Source: UBA4744 sp963717135 (GTDB lineage Bacteria > Actinomycetota > Acidimicrobiia > Spongiisociales > UBA4744). Taken from it: 64,000 nucleotides of DNA. Shown piece after piece: positions 35,523 through 43,771 of the stretch. The stretch spans positions 62,001 to 126,000 of the forward strand of contig CAVQVN010000003.1 in assembly GCA_963717135.1 (NCBI GenBank), read 5' to 3'. Numbering within the stretch: position 1 is the first letter of the stretch; every line of letters starts with the position of its first letter. The notes beneath the pieces are model-generated. The model saw only the letters and a list, made by a program, of their open reading frames with translations. It was not told the DNA's origin and ran no database searches. A program made the position numbers and the translations under genes.

Positions 35523-36494
35523 TTGCTGCTGGTTCTGCTCAGCTCGTGTGTCGAATCCCCCATGGATTCGCTCGAACCGGCCGGACCCGTCGCCGAGCGG
35601 ATCGACAGTCTGTGGTGGCTGGTTTTCTGGATCGCCGCCGTCATCTTTGTGCTTGTGCAAGGCGCCATCCTCTTCATTTCGTTCGCATACCGCGATCGTG
35701 AGGGTCGCAAAGAGCCCAAGCAGATCCACGGCAACAACAAACTCGAGGTGCTGTGGACCGCCATCCCCGCCCTGATCCTGGCCGGCATCGCCGTGCCGAC
35801 CGTCCAGACCGTTTTCGATCTCACCGAGCGACCCGACAACGCCCTGCAGATCGAGGTAATCGGACACCAGTGGTGGTTTGAGTACGTCTACCCCGCCCAG
35901 GGCATCACCACCGCCAACACCCTGGTGATCCCGGCCGGCCGGCCGGTTGATCTGATCCTCACCTCCGAGGACGTGCTCCACAACTTCTGGGTGCCGCAAT
36001 TGGCCGGCAAGCGTTATCTGGTCTCCGGGCAGGACACTTTCCTGACGATAGAGGCCGACGAACCCGGCGAGTATCTGGGCCAGTGCGCCGAGTTCTGCGG
36101 TCTGTCCCACGCCCTGATGCGGGCCCGGGTCATGGCGGTGGACGATGCCGGTTGGGAAAGCTGGATTGCCGGGCAGAACCAACCGGCCGTCGCGCCACCG
36201 GAAGGTTCGCTGGCCGCCGAAGGCCAAGCCACCTTCCTCAACGCCGGCTGCACCCGCTGCCACGTCATCGAAGGTGTGTGGGAAGAGGTCTCCCGCCAGC
36301 CGCCCGCCCCCGACTTGACCCACTTCGCCGGCCGCACGATGTTCGCCGGCGCCAGTTTCGAGCGGACCACCCAGAACCTGCGGGATTGGCTGGCCAACCC
36401 GCCGGCCATGAAGTCCGGCTCGTTCATGCCCAACCTGGGTCTGACCGACGATGAGATCACCGCCCTCGTTGCCTATCTGGAGACCCTCGAGTGA
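35523..36494 (+). CDS. coxB: Cytochrome c oxidase subunit II with fused cytochrome c
   Basis: The protein has a lipobox-like LLSSC, two membrane segments, the conserved HQWWFEYVYP, and the CuA site CAEFCGLSHALM. A C-terminal cytochrome c domain has CTRCH and a distal Met in SFMPNLG, which defines a caa3-type oxidase. It takes electrons from a periplasmic donor and passes them to subunit I. The TTG at 35523 leaves almost no positive n-region; in-frame sequence upstream (TRTRRPQWLRFSPLLL) would supply one, but only from an ATC codon at 35478, which has aaagga upstream. The true start is therefore uncertain. The stop overlaps coxA. Confidence 0.93.
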   Translation: MLLVLLSSCVESPMDSLEPAGPVAERIDSLWWLVFWIAAVIFVLVQGAILFISFAYRDREGRKEPKQIHGNNKLEVLWTAIPALILAGIAVPTVQTVFDLTERPDNALQIEVIGHQWWFEYVYPAQGITTANTLVIPAGRPVDLILTSEDVLHNFWVPQLAGKRYLVSGQDTFLTIEADEPGEYLGQCAEFCGLSHALMRARVMAVDDAGWESWIAGQNQPAVAPPEGSLAAEGQATFLNAGCTRCHVIEGVWEEVSRQPPAPDLTHFAGRTMFAGASFERTTQNLRDWLANPPAMKSGSFMPNLGLTDDEITALVAYLETLE

Positions 36495-38440
36495 CCGCAG
36501 CCACCACCATCTTCCGCCGGCCCAAAGCCACCTCGGGTTTCTGGGGCTGGGTCACCACCGTCGATCACAAGAAGATCGGCAAGATGTACGGCTACACCGC
36601 CTTCTTCTTCCTCATCATGGGGGGCCTCGAAGCGCTGCTACTGCGTATCCAACTGGCCGGACCGGAAGGCCAGTTCCTCAGCCAGGGCGAATACAACGCC
36701 ATGTTCACCATGCACGGCACCACGATGGTGTTCCTGGTGGTCATGCCGATGAGCGCCGCCTTCATGAACTACCTGCTGCCGCTGATGATCGGCGCCCGGG
36801 ACGTGGCCTTCCCCCGCCTCAACGCCCTCAGCTACTGGATCTTCTTGTTCGGCGGGATCTTTCTGTACTCGACCTTCCTGTTCGGGACCACCGGAGCCCC
36901 CGAAGGTGGATCTCTCGCCGCCGAGGCCAGCCGCCTCGCCTCGGCCCCCAACGCCGGCTGGTTTGGATACGCCCCCAATACCGAAGGGCAGTACTCGGTC
37001 GGCACCGTCCTGGACTACTGGTCGATCGGCCTGCAGATCATCGGGCTCGCCTCGCTCATGTCGTCGGTCAACTTGATCACCACCATCTTCAACCTGCGGG
37101 CCAAAGGGATGCGCCTGTTGCGAATGCCGGTGTTCGTCTGGATGTCGCTGGTCGTCAACTTCCTCTTGATGTTCTCGATCCCGATCATCGCGGTGGCCCT
37201 GTTCATGATCACCTTCGACCGCCAGTTCGGCTCCCAGTTCTTCCAGGTCGCCAACGGCGGCGACCCAATCCTCTGGCAGCACCTCTTCTGGCTATTCGGG
37301 CATCCCGAGGTGTACATCCTGATCCTCCCGGCCATGGGCATCGTGTCCGAAGTGCTGCCCGTATTCAGCCGCAAACCACTGTTCGGGTACGCGGCCGTGG
37401 TCTTCGCCGGGGCGGCCATCGGGTTCCTGGGTTTCGGGGTGTGGGCCCACCACATGTTCTCGTCCGGCATCAGCCCGGTCGCTCAAGCCGCCTTCGGTTT
37501 GTCGACGATGACGATCGCCATCCCGACGGGCATCAAGATCTTCAACTGGTTGGGGACCATGTGGATGGGCCGATTGAGGTTCAACACGCCGATGTTGTTC
37601 TCGATCGGGTTCGTCGCCATGTTCACGATCGGCGGGCTGTCGGGCGTCACCCACTCGATCGTCCCGGCCGACTGGCAGCAGACCGACACCTACTACATCG
37701 TCGCTCACTTCCACTATGTGCTGTTCGGCGGCGCCATCTTCGGGATCTTCTCCGGCCTCTACTACTGGTTCCCCAAACTGACCGGCCGCATGTACTCGGA
37801 GAAGCTGGGCAAGTGGCACTTCTGGCTGATGTTCCTCGGGTTCAACCTGACCTTCGCCCCCATGCACTGGCTGGGCCTGCAAGGAATGGTCCGGCGGACC
37901 TGGCAGTACGCCGCCGATATGAACCTGGGCCCCTGGAACATGGTGGTCACCATCGGCGCTTTCATCATCGCCTTCTCAATCCTCATCTTCATGGGGAACT
38001 GGGTGGTCTCCAGGCGGCGCGGCACCCCAGCCGGGATCGACCCCTGGGATGCCCGCACGCTCGAGTGGACCATCCCCTCGCCCCCGCCCGAATACAACTT
38101 CGCCGAGATCCCCAAGGTCGCCGCACTCGACGACTTCTGGCACAGCAAGTACTCCGAAGACGACGAAGGGCGAGCGGTGCGCCGGGAGGGGGCCGACGCT
38201 CTCGTCGCCGAACTGGAGCACAAAGGCAACAACCCCGAAAAGCCGATCCACCTGCCTTCGCCGTCCTACTTCCCGTTCCTCATCGGTGTCTCGATCATGC
38301 TGGTGGGATACGGGATCGTGTACAACGCCCAGGCGTGGGGGCTGGCCGTGCTGGTGGTCGGGATCCTGGGAGCCGTCACCTCGTTCATCGGGTGGGCCCA
38401 AGAACCCGGCGAAGAGGAACCACCCGGGGAGGAGCACTGA
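36491..38440 (+). CDS. coxA: Cytochrome c oxidase subunit I
   Basis: The 649-residue catalytic subunit has the heme a and heme a3/CuB ligands in MHGTTMVF, WLFGHPEVYILILP, VWAHHMFSSG and AHFHYVLFGG, and the proton-channel pattern of A-type oxidases. Twelve core membrane segments are followed by a soluble stretch and two further membrane segments at the C-terminus, as in the longer actinobacterial forms. It reduces oxygen to water and pumps protons. GTG 36491 overlaps the coxB stop, and its own stop overlaps coxC, indicating one transcript. Confidence 0.97.
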   Translation: MTAATTIFRRPKATSGFWGWVTTVDHKKIGKMYGYTAFFFLIMGGLEALLLRIQLAGPEGQFLSQGEYNAMFTMHGTTMVFLVVMPMSAAFMNYLLPLMIGARDVAFPRLNALSYWIFLFGGIFLYSTFLFGTTGAPEGGSLAAEASRLASAPNAGWFGYAPNTEGQYSVGTVLDYWSIGLQIIGLASLMSSVNLITTIFNLRAKGMRLLRMPVFVWMSLVVNFLLMFSIPIIAVALFMITFDRQFGSQFFQVANGGDPILWQHLFWLFGHPEVYILILPAMGIVSEVLPVFSRKPLFGYAAVVFAGAAIGFLGFGVWAHHMFSSGISPVAQAAFGLSTMTIAIPTGIKIFNWLGTMWMGRLRFNTPMLFSIGFVAMFTIGGLSGVTHSIVPADWQQTDTYYIVAHFHYVLFGGAIFGIFSGLYYWFPKLTGRMYSEKLGKWHFWLMFLGFNLTFAPMHWLGLQGMVRRTWQYAADMNLGPWNMVVTIGAFIIAFSILIFMGNWVVSRRRGTPAGIDPWDARTLEWTIPSPPPEYNFAEIPKVAALDDFWHSKYSEDDEGRAVRREGADALVAELEHKGNNPEKPIHLPSPSYFPFLIGVSIMLVGYGIVYNAQAWGLAVLVVGILGAVTSFIGWAQEPGEEEPPGEEH

Positions 38441-39033
38441 TGACCGACCTCGCCCATGCCGGCGAGCACGAGAGCCTCGGCGTCGACAACCGCAAACTGG
38501 CGATGTGGGGTTTCCTGGCCTCCGAATTCATGTTCTTCGGGGCCCTCATCTCCACCTATCTTCTCTACAAGGGCCGGGCCGGAATGCCACCCCCCTATCC
38601 CCGGGACCTCTACGACATCCCCTTCACGTCGGTCAGCTCATTCGTGCTGCTCATGAGCTCCCTGACCATGGTCATGGCCCACAATGCGCTGAGTCGCAAG
38701 GATCAACCGGCCACCCGCACCTGGCTGCTGGCCACCGCCATGCTGGGAATGGTGTTCGTCGGTGGTCAGGTCTACGAGTTCTCGACATTTGTTCAAGAGG
38801 GCATGACGATGCGCACCAACGCGGCGGCCTCCGGTTTTTACTTGTTGACGGGCTTCCACGGTACGCACGTGCTGATCGGGATCATCATGCTCTTGTCGCT
38901 CTTCGGGATTTCGCGCCGCCAGGACGGGCTCTCGGAAGCCAAGGGTCTCAACCTCGAGTTGGTGGGTTTGTACTGGCACTTCGTCGACATCATCTGGATC
39001 GTGATCTTCACGGTCGTGTATCTGATTCCATGA
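38440..39033 (+). CDS. coxC: Cytochrome c oxidase subunit III
   Basis: The 197-residue protein from ATG 38440 (overlapping the coxA stop by one base) has the short five-segment form of subunit III: KLAMWGFLASEFMFFGALISTYLLYKG, FTSVSSFVLLMSSLTMV, TWLLATAMLGMVFVGGQVYEF, FYLLTGFHGTHVLIGIIMLL, and ELVGLYWHFVDIIWIVIF. It stabilises subunit I. The longer frame that contains it begins inside coxA and is antiphase there, so only this part is coding. Confidence 0.95.
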   Translation: MTDLAHAGEHESLGVDNRKLAMWGFLASEFMFFGALISTYLLYKGRAGMPPPYPRDLYDIPFTSVSSFVLLMSSLTMVMAHNALSRKDQPATRTWLLATAMLGMVFVGGQVYEFSTFVQEGMTMRTNAAASGFYLLTGFHGTHVLIGIIMLLSLFGISRRQDGLSEAKGLNLELVGLYWHFVDIIWIVIFTVVYLIP

Positions 39034-39052
39034 GAGACCCGCTGGAGACCGC

Positions 39053-39370
39053 ATGACGCCACCCACCGAAACCCAGGCTCACCAGACTCACCACCCCACC
39101 CCCCGCCAATACGTACAGATCGCAATTCTGCTGGCGGTCCTCACCGGCATCGAGGTAGCCCTGTTCTATGCCGAGCCGGCGGTCGGGAGTCTGGTCACGC
39201 CGGCCTTGTTGATCCTGGCGGTGTTGAAGTTCCTGTTGGTAGTCGGCTACTACATGCACCTCAAATACGAGAAGCGGTTCCTCACCCGGCTGTTTGGAGC
39301 CGGATTCGTGCTGGCCCTCATGGTCTATGCGGTGGTGCTGGTTGCCTTTGGAGTCATGACCCGGTTATGA
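39053..39370 (+). CDS. Cytochrome c oxidase subunit IV family protein
   Basis: This 105-residue protein has three membrane segments (VQIAILLAVLTGIEVALFY, LVTPALLILAVLKFLLVVGYYMHL, LFGAGFVLALMVYAVVLVAFG) and the family block VLKFLLVVGYYMHLKYE that characterises the prokaryotic subunit IV group of caa3 oxidases. It lies 19 bases after coxC and overlaps ctaG by four bases. It helps to assemble or stabilise the complex. Confidence 0.92.
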   Translation: MTPPTETQAHQTHHPTPRQYVQIAILLAVLTGIEVALFYAEPAVGSLVTPALLILAVLKFLLVVGYYMHLKYEKRFLTRLFGAGFVLALMVYAVVLVAFGVMTRL

Positions 39371-40218
39371 GCCCCACTCTGGCCCAGACGAATCTGCCCC
39401 TCACCGAGGTAGCCCCCTTCAACCCGCACTACGACGTGCTGATCCTGGTGGCCGCCCTGGTGGTCGGATATCTCTATGCCGTTCAGCGCATCGGTCCCTA
39501 TAAGGTCGCCGAGGGCGTCGTCCCGGTCACCACTCGGCAGATGGCCTGGTTCTTCGGAGGAGTGGCCGCTCTCTTTGTGGCCGCCTGGTGGCCGATCCAC
39601 GACCTGGCAGAAGAGTCGATGTTCACATTCCACATGATCGAACATCTCATCATCGGACTGGTCGTGCCACCGATGCTTCTGCTCGGCACCCCCCGCTGGC
39701 TGGCCGAGATGATCGGCGGGAGCCCCCGGGTGCTGCCCATCGTCAGAAGGCTGAGTCGCCCGGTGCCCGCCTTCTTCCTGTACAGCATCATCCTGGTCGG
39801 CATCCACTGGCCGGCCGTCAACGAGCTGATGATCACGTCGGATGCGGCCCACTTTCTCATCCACGCGGTCTTCTTCACCTCGGCGATGTTCATGTGGATG
39901 CCGGTGCTGAGCCCCCTGCCCGCGGTACCACGTATCGCCCCCCCGGCCCGGGCGTTCTACCTGTTCCTCCACTCGATCATCCCGACCGTGCCGGCCTCGT
40001 TCCTGACTTTCGGCACGAAACCCATCTACGACATCTACACCTCGTTCCCCAAGCTGTGGGGTTTCGACACAATCACCGACCAAACCGTCGCCGGATTGAT
40101 CATGAAGCTGGTCGGAGGTCTGTACCTGTGGGCGATCATCGCGGTGATCTGGTTCCGCTGGTACAACGAAGAACAACGCTGGGAAGCCATGGAAAAGGAA
40201 CTGCGAAGCAGCTCTTAG
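39367..40218 (+). CDS. ctaG: Cytochrome c oxidase assembly protein, CtaG (caa3) family
   Basis: The 283-residue membrane protein has about seven segments and the pattern of the caa3-type CtaG family: FTFHMIEHLIIGLVVPPMLLLGTPRW with its conserved His pair, HFLIHAVFFTSAMFMWMPVL, and LHSIIPTVPASFLTFG. These histidines probably bind copper during assembly of the oxidase. It is the last gene of the operon, with its start overlapping the subunit IV stop (ATGA). It is unrelated to the COX11-type protein also named CtaG. Confidence 0.92.
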   Translation: MSPTLAQTNLPLTEVAPFNPHYDVLILVAALVVGYLYAVQRIGPYKVAEGVVPVTTRQMAWFFGGVAALFVAAWWPIHDLAEESMFTFHMIEHLIIGLVVPPMLLLGTPRWLAEMIGGSPRVLPIVRRLSRPVPAFFLYSIILVGIHWPAVNELMITSDAAHFLIHAVFFTSAMFMWMPVLSPLPAVPRIAPPARAFYLFLHSIIPTVPASFLTFGTKPIYDIYTSFPKLWGFDTITDQTVAGLIMKLVGGLYLWAIIAVIWFRWYNEEQRWEAMEKELRSSS

Positions 40219-40236
40219 GTTTTGGTCGTCCTCCCT

Positions 40237-40253
40237 GACGAGCCAAGCTCGTC
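40237..40253. terminator. Hairpin after the cox operon
   Basis: GACGAG and CTCGTC pair around a five-base loop, with further pairing possible between flanking cctccct and the g-rich run after it. A nearly identical hairpin (gacgagcgaggctcgtc) lies at 49490-49506, so this is a repeated element as well as a probable terminator. Confidence 0.55.
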
Positions 40254-40334
40254 GAGAGGGGGGAGGTGCTCCGAAGGGGCGGAGGGGGGATGGTTCCCAC
40301 CAGCGAAGCTCGCCCACGGCTTGAGGCCGACGGT

Positions 40335-41492
40335 CTAGATGAGCATCCAGCGGATCAGCGACTCGATTTCCTCGCTGTGCTCTTCGGCGGGAGTGCCCCA
40401 CTCGAGCACGGCCAGCACGATAAACAGCAGAACGACACCAATCCCGGCCGCCGCGAGGATGAATTCGCCGCGGGTGATCTTCAGACCCGGCTGATAGGCG
40501 GCGAGGAACGCGAACGTGAGGATGCCGGCCGCGGCGACTATGGCCAGGGCCGGGGCGGCCGAGGGGTATTCCAGCAAGAGCAACGCAAACGGCAAGACCA
40601 GCAGACCGATAGCCGCCAATCCGGCCAGGGGAATGAGAATCGAACCGGCCAAACGGTGCCGGACAACGGTCGTTTCCTCTTGGATCTCGGCGGACAGGAT
40701 CACCGGCTCACCAAGCAATTGGACTACCGCCGCGACAGCCGCTCCCAAGATCGGTCCGCCGATCAGCACGGCCAGGAACGTGCCGCGGACAGAAAGGATG
40801 ATTCCGGTCTCGATCGTTTCACCGGCCAAACCGCTGGTCAACGGTGCGGCGACTGCCCCCAGGATGGCACCGACCAGGGCTCCTAAGAAGGCCGTTCCGC
40901 CGACCGATCCCCGCAAGGTCATTTCCGGATGGAACCAGCCAGGAACCAGACGGGAAGCGATGGCGATGAGCGCTCCGAAAACTGCCGAAGCGAGAGCGGT
41001 CACGATGATCATCCACGTCAAGGTGACTTCCACGCCGGCTCTGAAGGGCTCTTCGCCGATCACCGTGGCCCGATCCAACAGCAACGGGGACGAGGCCAGG
41101 GCGAGCACCACGCCGAGCAGCAAACCGATTACCGCACCGGCGCCGGCGGCCAGCCTGACCCGGTCCCGCAATGGAGCAGGCTCGGCGCCTTCCACCTCGT
41201 CGCGCCCGTGCACTACGACTGCGGCCGGTGCCGTAGCCACATTCACTTCCCGTTCTGGAGCAGGGAGGGTTGCTGCGGGCGCCTCTGGGGTAGCAGTGGG
41301 CTCCACAGGGGCCGGTTCAGCAGGCGGGGTGGCCGGGGCGACGGCTAGGACACCGCCACCGCTCCATGACTCGAGGACCTCCTCGACGGTGGCGCCCTGC
41401 GCCCGAGCACGGGCCGCCGCAGAACGGCGGACCAATTCGCCGGGAACCCCACCGAGGGTCTCCGAGACGGCAGCGATCAACTGGTCGGACAT
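40335..41492 (-). CDS. Polytopic membrane protein with small N-terminal helical domain
   Basis: This 385-residue protein from ATG 41492 has an N-terminal 40 residues (SDQLIAAVSETLGGVPGELVRRSAAARARAQG) of helical character, a Pro/Ala-rich spacer (about 60-115), and then some eight membrane segments (LAAGAGAVIGLLLGVVLAL, MIIVTALASAVFGALIAIA, GTAFLGALVGAILGAVA, and so on). I recognise no enzyme motif. The N-terminal part loosely recalls small protein-interaction domains in which SAAARARAQG packs as a helix, but this is weak. A heptamer repeat array begins just before its start. Confidence 0.65.
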   Translation of the reverse strand: MSDQLIAAVSETLGGVPGELVRRSAAARARAQGATVEEVLESWSGGGVLAVAPATPPAEPAPVEPTATPEAPAATLPAPEREVNVATAPAAVVVHGRDEVEGAEPAPLRDRVRLAAGAGAVIGLLLGVVLALASSPLLLDRATVIGEEPFRAGVEVTLTWMIIVTALASAVFGALIAIASRLVPGWFHPEMTLRGSVGGTAFLGALVGAILGAVAAPLTSGLAGETIETGIILSVRGTFLAVLIGGPILGAAVAAVVQLLGEPVILSAEIQEETTVVRHRLAGSILIPLAGLAAIGLLVLPFALLLLEYPSAAPALAIVAAAGILTFAFLAAYQPGLKITRGEFILAAAGIGVVLLFIVLAVLEWGTPAEEHSEEIESLIRWMLI

Positions 41493-41529
41493 ATGGCCCG
41501 TCATCATAGGGGAGGCTCGCGAGGCTCGC

Positions 41530-41600
41530 AGCTATCAGCTATCAGCTATCAGCTATCAGCTATCAGCGATCAGCTCTCAGCCGTCAGCGGTCAGCGGTTT
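41530..41600 (+). repeat. CTATCAG heptamer array
   Basis: Five near-perfect 7-base units (gctatca) are followed by degenerate ones (cagcgat, cagctct, cagccgt). The array lies between the divergent membrane-protein start and the convergent end of the ABC permease. Confidence 0.85.
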
Positions 41601-41697
41601 CAGCGGTATCGCCCGCAGATGCGGAGCAGGTGGACAACTTGCACGACTGCAGAACTGACGACTGTTGCCTCCCGTCCGCCGACGGCGGAGGGGAAAC

Positions 41698-42507
41698 TCA
41701 GAACAGCAGGGTCAATACAAAGGGAGCCAGGATCAGAAATCCCAGGGCCGGGTGGCCGCGGCGCAAAGTGTTGTGGCTGTCCCAGCTGAATAGGAACAGT
41801 GCCAGCCCGAATCCCAGGGCACCGGACACCAGCAAGGCCGCGATCGAAACCCACGGGTCGAAGGCCCCAACCTCCCCCATCGCCAGGTCGCGGAAGGCGT
41901 TCATCGCGTGGGTGGCCGGCAGCAATTGCGAGGCCTTGGCGACCCCGGAGGTCAGCTCTCCGTACGGGATCATGATGCCGCCCAGCATCATCGAAGGGAT
42001 GAAGACCAGCTGGGACCAAAGGATGACGACGCGAGAATTGGCCGACACCACGCCGATCAAGACGGCCATCCCGGCCGTTGCCACGATGAAGGCGAACAGG
42101 GTCAGCAAGAATCCCGGCCAGTTGACGGGCAGCGGAGCATCGAAGAGGAGACCTGCGGTGCCGGTGATGATGGCCGCCACAATCAGAGTGTGCAGGCTGG
42201 TCGTCAAAGAGGGTATGGCAAGAATCGATGAAGCCGGGACACCGTTGATCTTGTAGCTGCGGAAGATGCCTGCTTCGCGAGCGCCGACCAGCGGCTCGGG
42301 GGTCCCCAATAGGTAGGCAGCCATCACAGCGATAGTCACCATCCCGGGGATGATGACCTCCTGAAAGAACGGGTTGAGTCCCGTCAGAATGAATCCCAAC
42401 ATCAGGTAGAGGCCCAGCGGGAACAGGTAGTTCAGGAACAGCAGCATCTTGTTGCGAATGCCAACCCGGAATTCGAAGGCGAAGTGAGCGGCGAAGGCGT
42501 TCATCAC
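41698..42507 (-). CDS. ABC-2 family transporter permease
   Basis: The 269-residue protein has six membrane segments and the ABC-2 permease layout with a long first loop (AREAGIFRSYKINGVPASSIL). AANSRVV-like and PSMMLGGIMIPYGELTSGVAKASQLLPATHAMNAFRDLAMG match the region conserved in drug and lipid exporters. Its ATG overlaps the stop of the ATPase gene, so the two are translationally coupled. The substrate is unknown. Confidence 0.9.
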   Translation of the reverse strand: MMNAFAAHFAFEFRVGIRNKMLLFLNYLFPLGLYLMLGFILTGLNPFFQEVIIPGMVTIAVMAAYLLGTPEPLVGAREAGIFRSYKINGVPASSILAIPSLTTSLHTLIVAAIITGTAGLLFDAPLPVNWPGFLLTLFAFIVATAGMAVLIGVVSANSRVVILWSQLVFIPSMMLGGIMIPYGELTSGVAKASQLLPATHAMNAFRDLAMGEVGAFDPWVSIAALLVSGALGFGLALFLFSWDSHNTLRRGHPALGFLILAPFVLTLLF

Positions 42508-43415
42508 TCGCTACCCGTACCGGCGATCTCGAGGAAACGATCTTCCAACGATGGCCGTTCCACGCGGAGGTCGATGAGGCTGTCTCCGTTGGCCTCGACG
42601 GTGGCGATTATGGCCCCGACCGTTGGACCGACCGCGGAGCTCAAGTAGATCGAGTAGTCCTCCTCGCGGAAGCAGCGCTCTACAGCCGGGAAGACGAGAT
42701 CTGACTCCAACAGGCTGCGGTTCTGCGTTCTCACGCTCACCCTGGTCAGTCCGGCTCCTGTCGAGGTGATGTCGCGGGGGGTGCCCATCGCGGCGATTCG
42801 GCCGGCCAGCATAATGGCGACCCGGTCGGCCAGCTCCTCAGCCTCGGCCATGTCGTGGGTGGCGAGGATGATCGTGGCGCCGGCGGTTCGCAGCTCACGA
42901 ATTAGCCGGTGTAGTTCGGCCCGGGAAGGCACATCCAGACCGGCGGTTGGCTCATCAAGGAAGAGCACCTGTGGTTCGTGGGCTATTGCCAGGGCCAGTT
43001 CCAGGCGCCGTTGCTGGCCGCCGGACATCTCCACGTACTGGGCGCCGGCCTTCTCCGATAGGCCCAGGCGATCCAACAGATCATTCCGGGGAGGGATACG
43101 GTGGTAGGCGCAGAAGAGCCTCATCGCCTCGGTCGGGGTGATGCTCTCGGGCAAGCCGGCAGACTGGAGTTGGACGCCGATCACGTCGCGCAACTTTCCC
43201 GGTTCTCTGGTCGGATCGATTCCGGCGACCTGCAAAGTGCCACCCGAGGGTGGACGCAAACCTTCGAGGCTTTCGAGAGTGCTGGTCTTGCCGGCACCGT
43301 TTGGTCCCAGCAATCCGAAAATCTCGCCCGACTCGACCGCGAACGAGATTCCGTCCACGGCCACGAATTCGCCGTAGTTCTTGCGGAAGTCGGTTACCTC
43401 GACGGCCGCCACCAT
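42504..43415 (-). CDS. ABC transporter ATP-binding protein
   Basis: The 303-residue ATPase has Walker A GPNGAGKTST, the Q-loop region VQLQSAG, the signature EMSGGQQRRLELALA, Walker B VLFLDEPTAGLD and the H-loop ATHD. The last 80 residues form a small C-terminal domain typical of DrrA-like exporters. It drives the neighbouring ABC-2 permease. Start ATG 43415; a GTG one codon later is also possible. Confidence 0.93.
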   Translation of the reverse strand: MVAAVEVTDFRKNYGEFVAVDGISFAVESGEIFGLLGPNGAGKTSTLESLEGLRPPSGGTLQVAGIDPTREPGKLRDVIGVQLQSAGLPESITPTEAMRLFCAYHRIPPRNDLLDRLGLSEKAGAQYVEMSGGQQRRLELALAIAHEPQVLFLDEPTAGLDVPSRAELHRLIRELRTAGATIILATHDMAEAEELADRVAIMLAGRIAAMGTPRDITSTGAGLTRVSVRTQNRSLLESDLVFPAVERCFREEDYSIYLSSAVGPTVGAIIATVEANGDSLIDLRVERPSLEDRFLEIAGTGSE

Positions 43416-43452
43416 ATCGGGTCCTCCGGATCGTCCCGAGTGATTCTGGCAG

Positions 43453-43505
43453 ACCAGCGACGAGCGGTGAGCGACGAGCGGCGAGCCGCGAAGGCGACGA
43501 AGCGG
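43453..43505 (+). repeat. Degenerate GCGACGAG repeat
   Basis: Imperfect units of about seven or eight bases (gcgacgagcggtgagcgacg...) lie just upstream of the ABC ATPase gene and are followed by actgacgact-like units. Confidence 0.5.
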
Positions 43506-43597
43506 TCAGGGTGGAACTGACGACTGGCAACTGACGGCTGATAACTGCTCTCCCACCCTTCCTAACCCCCTCCTGCCAGGCGGAAGGGAAAAGGCAC

Positions 43598-43771
43598 CTA
43601 CTCCTCCGAGGTGGTCTCCTCGGAAGGCGCTTTGGCGGCTTGCCGGGCTTCGGCGTTGGCGCGGGCACGTTTTTCGGCGCGTCGTAGTGCGTAGAGCAGG
43701 GCAACGGCCGGGACGGCAATGTAGAGGGCTTCGTCCCAGCCGCCCTGGTGGGCCAACACCCAGGCCGGCAT
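43598..43771 (-). CDS. Small coupled membrane protein (57 residues)
   Basis: ATG 43771 overlaps the stop of the upstream polytopic gene as ATGA. The 57-residue product has one membrane segment (WDEALYIAVPAVALLYALRR) followed by a highly charged tail (EKRARANAEARQAAK). It is too short for usual gene cut-offs, but the coupling and composition support it. It is probably an accessory to its upstream partner. Function unknown. Confidence 0.6.
   Translation of the reverse strand: MPAWVLAHQGGWDEALYIAVPAVALLYALRRAEKRARANAEARQAAKAPSEETTSEE

Noticed and set aside
36451..38439. Long plus-strand frame in phase 1 through coxA
   Set aside because: It is a shadow of coxA, which has all its ligands in the other frame. 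Only its last part, from 38440, is real (coxC).
41530..41600. Possible CRISPR array
   Set aside because: Units are only seven bases with no spacers; no cas genes in the window.
40516..41658. 380-codon plus-strand frame
   Set aside because: Antisense to the membrane protein at 40335-41492. Its product is Ala/Arg/Thr-rich without a domain.
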